Shown here in pieces: positions 57,432-64,000 of a DNA stretch of 64,000 nucleotides. Position numbers and translations under genes: made by a program. Origin of the DNA: Sporolactobacillus sp. STSJ-5. Its GTDB lineage: Bacteria; Bacillota; Bacilli; Bacillales; Sporolactobacillaceae. A model generated the notes under the pieces. That model made no database searches and was not told the origin of the DNA. It saw only the letters and a list, made by a program, of their open reading frames with translations. Within the stretch, counting starts at the first letter, position 1. Every line of letters begins with the position of its first letter. The stretch is from positions 124,001-188,000 of the forward strand of contig NZ_JANFOJ010000004.1 in NCBI RefSeq assembly GCF_024385605.1, read 5' to 3'.

Positions 57432-58697
57432 TCAGACGGCTCGACCGTCTAGGCTGTTCACATGCGTCTTTTTCGCAATGCAAAGCGACATCATCGCAGC
57501 GAGCAGACATGCCGCCCCGGCCGAGATGAAAGGAACGTTATAGCTTCCGAGCATGTCGCGCATCGCTCCGGCGCCATATGCGGCAATGGAAGCCCCCAGC
57601 TGGTGGGCGACTGCCACCCATCCAAAGATCATGCCCGCTTTTGCGTTGCCGAATTCTTTTGCGGCGAGCTTCACCGTCGGCGGCACGGTTGCAATCCAGT
57701 CCAAGCCATAGAAAACGGTAAAAATCATTAACATTGGATTCGAAGCATCGAGCGCATAGGGAAGAAAAAGAAGCGAAAGCCCGCGCAGACTATAATACCA
57801 AAACAGAAGCTTTCGGCTGTCCATGCGATCAGACAGCCAGCCGGACAACGTGGTGCCAAGCAGATCGAATACACCCATCGTCGCCAACATGCCCGCCGTT
57901 GTGACCTCCGGGATACCATGATCGTGGCCCGCCGGGATGAAATGTGTCCCAATTAAGCCGTTGGTCGAGTATCCACAGAAGAAAAAGGTGCCGGCAAGCA
58001 ACCAAAACGTGCGATTCGTTAAGGCTGATCGCAGTGCAATCAGCGGCGCGAGCAATGCGTTCTCTTTGATCTGCTCCGGTTTGACCACTTCTGTTGATCC
58101 ATATGGCGCAAGACCCAAATCATACGGATGGTCACGCATCCAAACGGCAACGATAACCATTAATACCGCGATCACTGCGACAATTGTGATCATCGCATAG
58201 CGCCAGCCGGCATCAACCGTTATTATGGCGAGCAATGGAAGGAAAAGCAACTGACCGGTCGCTGCACTGGCTGTCAATATTCCTACAACCAAACCGCGCC
58301 GCTTCTGAAACCAATTGCCGCTCACGGTTACTCCAAGCACATTTGCCATCATACCCGTGGCTAATCCGGAAACAAGTCCCCATAATAGTTCGAATTGCCA
58401 TAAAGCATTCATTATTGGTGTCAACGCCAAGCTCGCTCCAAGTACTGTCAGCGAAATCACGACCATCTTTCGTATCCCGAAACGCAGCAGTAAAATCGCC
58501 GAGAACGGACCAACCAAGCCATATAATAGGATGCCAATCGAAATCACACTGGAAATGCTGCCGCGGCTCCAGCCGAACTCGTCCTGAAATGGAACAATCA
58601 GCACGCCCGGCATCGATCGCACACCGGCGGAAACAAGAAGCGTCAGGAACGTGACCAGAACAACAACCCAGCCATAGTGTATTTTTGCTAACTTCAT
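57432..58697 (-). CDS. MFS transporter, monocarboxylate/OFA-like
   Basis: A 421-residue protein with 12 transmembrane helices, beginning HYGWVVVLVTFLTLLVSAGVRSMPGVLIVPFQDEFGWSRG, the standard start of the oxalate/formate antiporter and monocarboxylate group. GLATGMMANVLGVTVSGNWFQKRRGLVVG and LSGWLSDRMDSRKLLFWYY are further family marks. The ATG follows GAGGTG. It is 48 bp after a MarR-family gene, which probably regulates it. Substrate unknown, likely a small carboxylate or a drug. Confidence 0.88.
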   Translation of the reverse strand: MKLAKIHYGWVVVLVTFLTLLVSAGVRSMPGVLIVPFQDEFGWSRGSISSVISIGILLYGLVGPFSAILLLRFGIRKMVVISLTVLGASLALTPIMNALWQFELLWGLVSGLATGMMANVLGVTVSGNWFQKRRGLVVGILTASAATGQLLFLPLLAIITVDAGWRYAMITIVAVIAVLMVIVAVWMRDHPYDLGLAPYGSTEVVKPEQIKENALLAPLIALRSALTNRTFWLLAGTFFFCGYSTNGLIGTHFIPAGHDHGIPEVTTAGMLATMGVFDLLGTTLSGWLSDRMDSRKLLFWYYSLRGLSLLFLPYALDASNPMLMIFTVFYGLDWIATVPPTVKLAAKEFGNAKAGMIFGWVAVAHQLGASIAAYGAGAMRDMLGSYNVPFISAGAACLLAAMMSLCIAKKTHVNSLDGRAV

Positions 58698-58745
58698 ACG
58701 TCACCTCAAGTCTTTTCTTTTCGTCGTATACAAAACTCGGTTCAT

Positions 58746-59168
58746 TTATTTTTCTTTAAGCTGATCACTTGAGCGCACCAGTTCTTGTGACAAAAGATCA
58801 GATGCTTCTTTGCCCAGCACGCGCTCATACCTTTGATGAAGTCGGTTTGACGCATTGCGAATCTCTTGTTCCAGTGCTCGTCCGGAGGCAGTCGGATAAA
58901 CAAGCACCGTTTTTCCCTGCGTCTTCCTGCGCACAAGTTCTCTTCGTTCAAGCTTCTCGATAAATCGCGTTAATGTGGAGGGCGCAATATCCAATTGTTC
59001 GGCCAGTTTTTTCTGCGTGCTCCCCGGATCCTCAATAACGAGTAACAGTAAATAACCGTACATCGGGCTGAACCCGGTCGGCGCGAATTCTTCATCCGCC
59101 ATTTTAGTGATGACCCGACTTAATCGATTGGTTGTAAAATAGAGACAGTTATAGCGAAAGTCGCTCAC
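58746..59168 (-). CDS. MarR-family transcriptional regulator
   Basis: A 140-residue winged-helix regulator. The recognition segment is TQKKLAEQLDIAPSTLTRFIEKLERRELV and the wing RKTQGKTVLVYPTASG. It has one N-terminal cysteine (YNCLYFTTNRLSRVI) that could sense oxidants, but this is speculative. The GTG start lies nine bases after GGAGG. It is the first gene of an operon with the MFS transporter. Confidence 0.9.
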   Translation of the reverse strand: MSDFRYNCLYFTTNRLSRVITKMADEEFAPTGFSPMYGYLLLLVIEDPGSTQKKLAEQLDIAPSTLTRFIEKLERRELVRRKTQGKTVLVYPTASGRALEQEIRNASNRLHQRYERVLGKEASDLLSQELVRSSDQLKEK

Positions 59169-59267
59169 TTTGCAGCGCCTCCTTTTTTATTTTAAGGTTT
59201 TTAATTTTCGTTTGTATGTACAACTAAATATATAAAAACGGGTTTAAGATGTCAAGACGGTCAGTCG

Positions 59268-59475
59268 CACGTAAAATAAGCGGAGATATTCCGGTTATGT
59301 GCACCATGGAGCTTTTTTCGCGAGTACATAAGAGTAATTTTTCCGGTTATGCAAAGCAAAGCCTTCCATTTTTACGTTTTTCGATTCGATAAGCGTAATT
59401 TCTCCATCTATTTAAGCTATTTTATCGTTCGTATTCTAAATAAGCGGAAATTCTCCATCTATTTATCAAATTGAG
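59268..59475. repeat. Dispersed CCGCTTAT element, copy 3
   Basis: The same order of segments as at 11456-11690 and 18022-18352: GTAAAATAAGCGGAGAT, GCACCATGGAGCTT, GCAAAGCAAAGCC, TTTACGTTTTTCGATTCGAT, CTATTTAAGCTATTTT, with about 10-15 percent divergence. Here some stems are decayed (TTTCCGGTTATG, CTCCATCTATTT). It lies 3' of the minus-strand MFS gene at 59613, like the other copies relative to their upstream genes. Confidence 0.8.
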
Positions 59476-59560
59476 CACTTGCCGCAGACGATCCGGGAGC
59501 CACCTCGTGCAGACTCGTGCCTGCACTTTGATTCACAAGCTCTTGTTTGGCCACTTGTAA

Positions 59561-59606
59561 AAAAGAGCATCTCAAAGTCAAAAACAGACTTTTGAGACGC
59601 CCTCTT
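59561..59606 (-). terminator. Terminator of the leader-controlled MFS gene
   Basis: GCATCTCAAAGTC pairs with GACTTTTGAGACGC, extended by GAG/CTC-type pairs, with a U-run on the minus strand. Confidence 0.88.
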
Positions 59607-59612
59607 CATCAC

Positions 59613-60806
59613 TTATTCTTTTAATGGTCGAATCGGCAGCAGCATGCCGATCAAGACGATCGCTGCGGCACCAAGGAAGATCCACTGCATTGAGTTACCG
59701 GCTGCTACAAAGGACAAGGCCAGAAATACAGCCAAGTCGCAGCATGAGTCGACGATCGACAGCAGCGAGATCGTCGTCGCACGAACCGTTGATGGAATGT
59801 AATCGTTACTGATCTGCGAATAGATCGGATATCGGATCACTTGAACGATCCGCAGTAAAATGAATACACCGATCGCAAGCCACAGCGTCGATCCCGTAAA
59901 TGCTGCCAAGACTAAGCCGATAACCGACAACGCGCCGGTTACGAACATTAGCGCAATACGCGAATAATGATCGGTCAGCCAGCCGATTGAACGCGAGGCG
60001 AAAAATCCGAGCACGGCGGCACCTGCATAGAACAAACCGACGACTTCAACCGGTATGCCCGCATGAGTCAAGAACGGCTGGTCAAAATTCTTGAACACCG
60101 CACCCACTGGAATGAACACGAGCGTGACATTTAGGAACATCAACAGCAGGAGCGGCTTGTGCCTGATCACAAGAAAGCCTTCCTTGACCTGGCGAAGCGG
60201 ATTCTCGAACGGTTCTGCGGCGCGTTTCGGCTTCTTCAATAAGAGTGTCAGCGCAAGTTCAACCAATTGAAACGCAATGGTGAGCAGAATCAGCAGATCA
60301 AATTGCGACGTGCTCAAGTCTTTTGCCGCGTAGGCTCCGAACAGAACCGCGACAATCATGGCAATGAAGCTGCCGGATTGAATTTTCCCCATCGCCTGAT
60401 CCATCCGATGTTCCTCGCCACTTTCTTTCAGAGACTCATAGATGAATGCCTCATCGGCTCCCGAATAAAAGGTGACGGAAAAACCATTGATAAAGCTGTA
60501 TGCAAAAAACATCCATGGCTCCGATGCGAAAAGCAGTAAAGCAATACTCGCTATTCTGAGCACGGCACCGGTAATAAAGGAGCATTTGGCACCGAAACGA
60601 TCTGCGTACACGCCGGTGGGAACCTCCCCAATCAGCACGGCGGCACTCCAGCAGAACAGTACGATGAAAATGTCCTGCGCGCTCAAGCCGCGCTGCATAT
60701 AAAAAAGTGTCATGACCGGCTGTAGGAAATTCATGGTGCCGAAAAAGTCGGACCAAAATAATAAGCGGATATTATATGAAGCAATTGTTTTCAAAATCGT
60801 TCCCAC
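59613..60806 (-). CDS. MFS efflux transporter with leader-peptide control
   Basis: A 397-residue transporter with about 12 transmembrane helices. It begins with YNIRLLFWSDFFGTMNFLQPVMTLFYMQ, has the motif A variant GVYADRFGAKCSF and the helix-5 segment GADEAFIYESLKESGEE seen in macrolide-efflux-like and related MFS exporters. The GTG start has only a weak GAGAG site, close to a stem CTAATTAA/TTAATTAG that could hide it. Upstream lie an 18-codon leader ORF and competing hairpins (60807-60952), pointing to antibiotic- or amino-acid-responsive induction. The substrate is unknown; a ribosome-targeting drug would fit. Confidence 0.85.
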   Translation of the reverse strand: MGTILKTIASYNIRLLFWSDFFGTMNFLQPVMTLFYMQRGLSAQDIFIVLFCWSAAVLIGEVPTGVYADRFGAKCSFITGAVLRIASIALLLFASEPWMFFAYSFINGFSVTFYSGADEAFIYESLKESGEEHRMDQAMGKIQSGSFIAMIVAVLFGAYAAKDLSTSQFDLLILLTIAFQLVELALTLLLKKPKRAAEPFENPLRQVKEGFLVIRHKPLLLLMFLNVTLVFIPVGAVFKNFDQPFLTHAGIPVEVVGLFYAGAAVLGFFASRSIGWLTDHYSRIALMFVTGALSVIGLVLAAFTGSTLWLAIGVFILLRIVQVIRYPIYSQISNDYIPSTVRATTISLLSIVDSCCDLAVFLALSFVAAGNSMQWIFLGAAAIVLIGMLLPIRPLKE

Positions 60807-60832
60807 TCTCTAATTAATTTTTGGTTTAATTA

Positions 60833-60881
60833 GGAAAGCAGGAGATCGTACAAACGTTAGTCCATGCAGCCCCCTGCTTCC
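60833..60881 (-). promoter_or_regulatory. Attenuator-like hairpin over the leader ORF end
   Basis: On the minus strand GGAAGCAGG (inside the leader ORF) can pair with CCTGCTTTCC downstream. An alternative small stem GCAG/CTGC lies within the leader. A ribosome stalled on the leader would cover the first arm, free the second, and change the structure before the MFS start. Confidence 0.55.
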
Positions 60882-60913
60882 TGGTTTGAGAAGAAGAGTT
60901 GTACTTTTTGCAT
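60857..60913 (-). CDS. Leader peptide, 18 aa
   Basis: An ATG preceded by AGGGGGA at nine-base distance opens a reading frame MQKVQLFFSNQEAGGCMD followed by TAA. It lies about 50 bp upstream of the MFS start and downstream of an extended -10 promoter. Short translated leaders with good ribosome binding sites in front of resistance pumps or methylases act by ribosome stalling. The coding assignment is predicted from the site and context only. Confidence 0.6.
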   Translation of the reverse strand: MQKVQLFFSNQEAGGCMD

Positions 60914-60943
60914 AGATAAGTCCCCCTATTTTTTGATGCTCTC

Positions 60944-60952
60944 ATTATATCA
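60944..60952 (-). promoter_or_regulatory. Extended -10 promoter of the leader-MFS unit
   Basis: TGATATAAT on the minus strand is a perfect TGnTATAAT; it overlaps the 3' end of the upstream kinase-like gene and would start transcription near 60937, just before the leader ribosome binding site. Confidence 0.6.
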
Positions 60953-61448
60953 GATTCAAAATGTTTTGAATGTCTTTCTTGGTTCTTAAGAGGATCGTCT
61001 TTTCCTGAAAAAGTGCGAGATCATGTAAAACTTGCTGTCGCCCCTGTGTCTGAAATTGTGCATTCCACTCAACCATTCGTCGGAGAATGTGAAGGGTCGG
61101 CCGGTAATTGGCTTTTTCCAACCGCAATTCTTGTCGGACAAACCGTTTGAGAATTCGATATTTTCGGATGCGGTTTGGCGGGTCCAGAAAAAGAATTCGA
61201 TCCGCGCGCTGCATGGCTGGCAGTACCCAATCCACGTACTGAGCACCTTCAATGATCCACGCATCTGTCTTCAGTATGTCTTGCAAAACGGCATCGCGTT
61301 CCGACGGTGTTCGACGCCTGTCACCCTCAGAGTGGCGTTCCCAGACCACGTTATCGAGCTCATATGCGGCGACACCTGTTTTTTCTGCGATTTTCCGGGC
61401 AAGGGTGGTTTTCCCGCTGCCAACCGAGCCGATGATGTAGATTTTCAT
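60945..61448 (-). CDS. P-loop kinase-like protein (FlaR/topology-modulation family)
   Basis: A 167-residue nucleotide-binding protein. The start MKIYIIGSVGSGKTTLARKIAE has the Walker A GSVGSGKTT; WIIEGAQYVDWVLPAMQRADRILFLD and RKYRILKRFVRQEL match the adenylate-kinase-like family annotated as DNA topology modulation protein FlaR. The ATG at 61448 follows GGAGGGG by six bases; the longer frame reads through the region upstream of hemH and is discounted. The true substrate is unknown. Confidence 0.84.
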   Translation of the reverse strand: MKIYIIGSVGSGKTTLARKIAEKTGVAAYELDNVVWERHSEGDRRRTPSERDAVLQDILKTDAWIIEGAQYVDWVLPAMQRADRILFLDPPNRIRKYRILKRFVRQELRLEKANYRPTLHILRRMVEWNAQFQTQGRQQVLHDLALFQEKTILLRTKKDIQNILNLI

Positions 61449-61588
61449 GGGTTCCCCTCCATCCGTTTTTTTCTCCAGTGTAGCGGATCCGAGCATGATC
61501 AACCAGACAAATTTTTGCATTTTCTGCGTCCGTGGCGGCATTTTTTGGTACACTTGATTTATTCTGTAATGAACGGGAGCCTCTCTTC

Positions 61589-62557
61589 ATGGAAAAAACT
61601 GCTGTACTGCTCGTCAATCTCGGAACACCGGATGCTCCGGATGAAAAATCGGTACGCCGCTATTTGGCTGAATTTCTCAGCGATCCGCGCGTGATTGATT
61701 TGCCGCGCTGGAAGTGGCTGCCGATCCTGCACGGCATCATTCTGCGCGTGCGTCCGAAGAAATCGGCAATGCTCTATCAATCCGTATGGACAGATGCAGG
61801 CTCACCGCTCCTGCTCAATGGACGCCGGCAGCAGGCGGCACTTCAGGAACGATTGACCGATACCGGCGTGAAGGTTGTGCTGGCGATGAGCTACGGAAAG
61901 CCTAATTTAGATGCGGAGTTGCAAAAGCTGCATCAATGGGGCGTGCGCCGTCTTGTTGTCGTACCGCTTTATCCGCAATACTCCTCGACGACGGTTGGTT
62001 CAATCTGGTACGGACTGCAGCGCTCTCTTGCCGACTGGCGCGATTTGCCTGAGCTGACGTTCATTCGTGATTATCCGGATCAGCCGAGCTATATCGCGAC
62101 CTTGGCTGATCGCATCCGCAGCTCTATTGCCGAGCACGGTATGCCGGACCGGCTCCTTCTTTCTTATCACGGGATTCCGATTCGCTACGCGCAAAACGGC
62201 GATGACTATCCGCAGCGCTGCCAAATCACAACCGAACTCATCAAGCAGCAGTTTCCAGAGCTATCGATTTTAGAAACCTTCCAGTCGAAATTCGGCAACG
62301 AGGAATGGCTGAAACCGGCGACGATTGATACGGTCCGCGCGCTGGCCGCACAAGGCGCAAAGCAGATCGCCGTGATTGCACCCGGCTTCAGTGCCGATTG
62401 CTTAGAAACGCTGCAGGAACTTGCGCAAGAAAATGCCAGAGCCTTTTATGAAGCAGGCGGGCAGCAGTTCAGCTACATTCCTGCCGCCAATGATCATCCT
62501 TTTTTTATTGATTGTCTGGAAGATCTGGTGCGGCGAAGACTGCATTACTCCAATTAA
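61589..62557 (+). CDS. hemH: Ferrochelatase (protoporphyrin / LAB type)
   Basis: A 322-residue ferrochelatase that inserts iron into a porphyrin. It begins AVLLVNLGTPDAPDEKSVRRYL; the metal-site histidine is in LLLSYHGIPIRYAQNGDDYP, and the second site in ETFQSKFGNEEWLKP. The C-terminus AANDHPFFIDCLEDLV is complete. It resembles the proteobacterial and lactic-acid-bacterial enzymes far more than the Bacillus CpfC (coproporphyrin) type, which starts LLVMAYGTP. No other haem gene is near. The ATG at 61589 lies behind GGGAGC. Acquisition by transfer is likely. Confidence 0.92.
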   Translation: MEKTAVLLVNLGTPDAPDEKSVRRYLAEFLSDPRVIDLPRWKWLPILHGIILRVRPKKSAMLYQSVWTDAGSPLLLNGRRQQAALQERLTDTGVKVVLAMSYGKPNLDAELQKLHQWGVRRLVVVPLYPQYSSTTVGSIWYGLQRSLADWRDLPELTFIRDYPDQPSYIATLADRIRSSIAEHGMPDRLLLSYHGIPIRYAQNGDDYPQRCQITTELIKQQFPELSILETFQSKFGNEEWLKPATIDTVRALAAQGAKQIAVIAPGFSADCLETLQELAQENARAFYEAGGQQFSYIPAANDHPFFIDCLEDLVRRRLHYSN

Positions 62558-62588
62558 AAAAGATCGGGAAGCTGTCCCGATCTTTTTT
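62556..62588. terminator. Bidirectional terminator between hemH and UPF0303 gene
   Basis: The 14-bp arms AAAAAAGATCGGGA and TCCCGATCTTTTTT with a 5-base loop serve both convergent genes. Confidence 0.93.
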
Positions 62589-62597
62589 CTGCATCAA

Positions 62598-63053
62598 TTA
62601 TTTCTTTAAAAATTTCTGCACTCCGGCAACAGCGTAGTCATGATCCAGCTGCGGCGTCATTCCGGCAACGGTGACCGAACCGATGACCCCTGCGTTCCGA
62701 ACGCGAATGGGAAAAGAGCCACCAACTGCCTGGTATTCTGAAGATGGAAGCAGTGAGCTTTGATCATGTGTCGTACCGCTGCTTTCAAAACGTTTGCCAA
62801 TATAAAGCGAGCTGCGATTATAATGATCAACCACCCTCTTTTTCCGACAAAACCAGTAGACGTTTTCCTCAGAGGTTCCTTCCATTAGATAGGTAAACAG
62901 CGGTACGCGATTACGTTCGATATGAATCGCGATTGACTTGCCGTTTCCCTTTGCATAGTCAATCAGCAATAATCCAAGCTGAAGCGCATCTTCATTAGTG
63001 AATTGATCAAATTGCAATTCATTTTCGAGCTGTTCTAATTCTTGCAAGGTCAT
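62598..63053 (-). CDS. UPF0303/HbpS-like protein
   Basis: A 151-residue protein of the UPF0303 family (related to the haem-degrading-domain HbpS/GlcG fold). Typical pieces are FTNEDALQLGLLLIDYAKGNGKSIAIHIERN, VDHYNRSSLYIGKRF and the C-terminal GGSFPIRVRNAGVIGSVTVAGM. The ATG at 63053 is eight bases after GGGGG; the one at 63068 overlaps the MFS stop and has no ribosome binding site. It follows the MFS gene on the same strand. Its neighbour hemH is convergent, so a haem link is only suggestive. Confidence 0.86.
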   Translation of the reverse strand: MTLQELEQLENELQFDQFTNEDALQLGLLLIDYAKGNGKSIAIHIERNRVPLFTYLMEGTSEENVYWFCRKKRVVDHYNRSSLYIGKRFESSGTTHDQSSLLPSSEYQAVGGSFPIRVRNAGVIGSVTVAGMTPQLDHDYAVAGVQKFLKK

Positions 63054-63067
63054 CGTGAGTGCCCCCA

Positions 63068-64000
63068 TTAAAATAGTTTTTGTTTTTTATCCAACCGATA
63101 ATTGATGATTGCGAGTACACAAGCCGTACCGGACATCAATGCACCGACCCAAGCCGTATCCAGATAGGTAAAGAAATCAACCGTCCATCCGCCCAGGGTT
63201 GACCCGACAGCAATACCTACATTGAAGGCGGAAATATTTAATGCAGATGCAATATCACTTGCCGCAGGAAATAGCTTCTCGGCAAGGCCGACCATGTACG
63301 CCTGAACACCGGGCGACATCATAAACGCGAACAGACCAAGCAGGCAGATTGAGATAAGACTCAACGTTTTATTCGGCAACAGCCACATCTGCAGCAAAAG
63401 CACGACGGACTGGAGCAGGAAAACCAGACGCAGTCCTTTTACAGGATGTGTGTTGGCCATTTTCCCGCCCAAAATATTACCGATTGCAACGGCCACACCG
63501 TAGAGAAGCAGCAGCCATGAAATGGACGATGCAGAAAATCCGCTCACTTTTTCGAGAATCGGCGATAAAAAGGTAAATAAGGTAAATGTTCCGCCAAAGC
63601 CGAGACAGGTCATGACAAAGGCCATGAGAATGCGCGGGTTGCCAATGCACTGCATCATGTCCTTCAGCGTGGGTACCTGTGCATTCTGTTTGATGCGGTC
63701 AATCGTGAACACGTTGATAATCAGACCTATTAAGCCCAGCACAGCAATAAGAACAAAGGTCGCGCGCCAGCCAAAATGCTGTCCGATGAATGTGCCTAGA
63801 GGAACACCGACGATGGTCGCAATTGTCAATCCGGTAAACACAATAGCAATCGCCGTTCCCCTTCTCTCAGTCGGTACAAGTGAAGCAGCAACGACCGCAG
63901 CAATCGCTAAGAAAACGCCGTGCGTGACCGCTGTAAGAACACGTGCCAGCATCAGCCATTCATAGTTTCCGGAAACGGCCGCCACAACATTTCCCAGTGT
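63068..64000 (-). CDS. MFS transporter (YdhP/AraJ-like), N-terminus beyond window
   Basis: The frame is open to the right edge (…TLGNVVAAVSGNYEWLMLARV), so at least two N-terminal helices are outside. The visible 310 residues contain about 10 transmembrane helices with RVLTAVTHGVFLAIAAVVAASLVP, GVPLGTFIGQHFGWRATF, and GVQAYMVGLAEKLFPAASDIASALNISAFNVGIAVGSTLGGW, typical of the DHA1 sugar-efflux/AraJ group. These export arabinose-like sugars, purine nucleosides or drugs. It is transcribed ahead of the UPF0303 gene. Confidence 0.87.
   Translation of the reverse strand, partial: TLGNVVAAVSGNYEWLMLARVLTAVTHGVFLAIAAVVAASLVPTERRGTAIAIVFTGLTIATIVGVPLGTFIGQHFGWRATFVLIAVLGLIGLIINVFTIDRIKQNAQVPTLKDMMQCIGNPRILMAFVMTCLGFGGTFTLFTFLSPILEKVSGFSASSISWLLLLYGVAVAIGNILGGKMANTHPVKGLRLVFLLQSVVLLLQMWLLPNKTLSLISICLLGLFAFMMSPGVQAYMVGLAEKLFPAASDIASALNISAFNVGIAVGSTLGGWTVDFFTYLDTAWVGALMSGTACVLAIINYRLDKKQKLF

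Overview
The window comes from a spore-forming, flagellated, low- to mid-GC Bacillota bacterium of the order Bacillales. The evidence is direct: a GerA-type germinant receptor operon, spoIIID-mbl-flhO-flhP-fabZ in the same order as Bacillus subtilis, two small proteins behind sigma-K-like promoters, and strong AGGAGG ribosome binding sites throughout. The many sugar and small-acid functions and a lactic-acid-bacterium-like ferrochelatase suggest a Sporolactobacillus-like lineage; that genus-level guess is inference. Most genes lie on the minus strand.

Left part (1-11 kb): a partial lipoprotein, an RloA/RloB (AbiL-like) phage-defence gene pair lying between two broken copies of a dihydroorotase 3' end, a type I toxin-antitoxin locus with Fst/par architecture, and a gene set (dihydroorotase, PyrD, PyrK, N-carbamoyl-amino-acid hydrolase, IclR regulator, MFS transporter) that looks like an orotate import and breakdown pathway rather than pyrimidine synthesis. 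11.7-15.6 kb: germinant receptor genes in the order B-A-C behind a sigma-G-like promoter. 15.8-17.9 kb: a VOC-family enzyme and an MmgE/PrpD enzyme.

18.5-28 kb: a long operon with a TTGACA/TATACT promoter, a SAM-I riboswitch and an intrinsic terminator. It encodes a hydroxycarboxylate dehydrogenase-like enzyme, an aminotransferase, two solute-binding proteins, an M20 deacetylase, a fumarase/aspartase-superfamily lyase, a GNAT acetyltransferase, a 47-residue small protein, an amino-acid ABC permease and ATPase, and a DsbA-like protein. The content resembles the S-(2-succino)cysteine (yxe/ytm-type) sulfur salvage operons of B. subtilis, but with a lyase where the monooxygenase would be. 29-34.6 kb: an orphan PyrD paralogue and the conserved fabZ/epuA/flhP/flhO/mbl/spoIIID block.

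35-64 kb: accessory and housekeeping genes, including two NERD-domain proteins, several MFS pumps with regulators (PadR, MarR, HxlR, Rrf2), a second amino-acid ABC transporter, a nitroreductase, an MFS pump with an 18-codon leader peptide and attenuator-like hairpins, and a ferrochelatase.

The most unusual property is a set of intergenic word arrays. Three loci (28.1-29.2, 42.4-43.2 and 50.8-51.6 kb) are built from 21-bp subunits starting with a TCGTGCATTG-like word. The subunits are grouped into 113-bp higher-order repeats of four 21-bp subunits and one 29-bp subunit. The architecture is shared while the sequences have diverged. Further loci use other words (GTTSAAC at 5.2-5.9 kb, GGTCTAAC at 35.1-35.4 kb, GCTTTNAC at 39.8-39.95 kb) at about the same 21-bp pitch, and a separate dispersed element occurs at 11.5, 18.0 and 59.3 kb. 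They look non-coding and I know of no described function.
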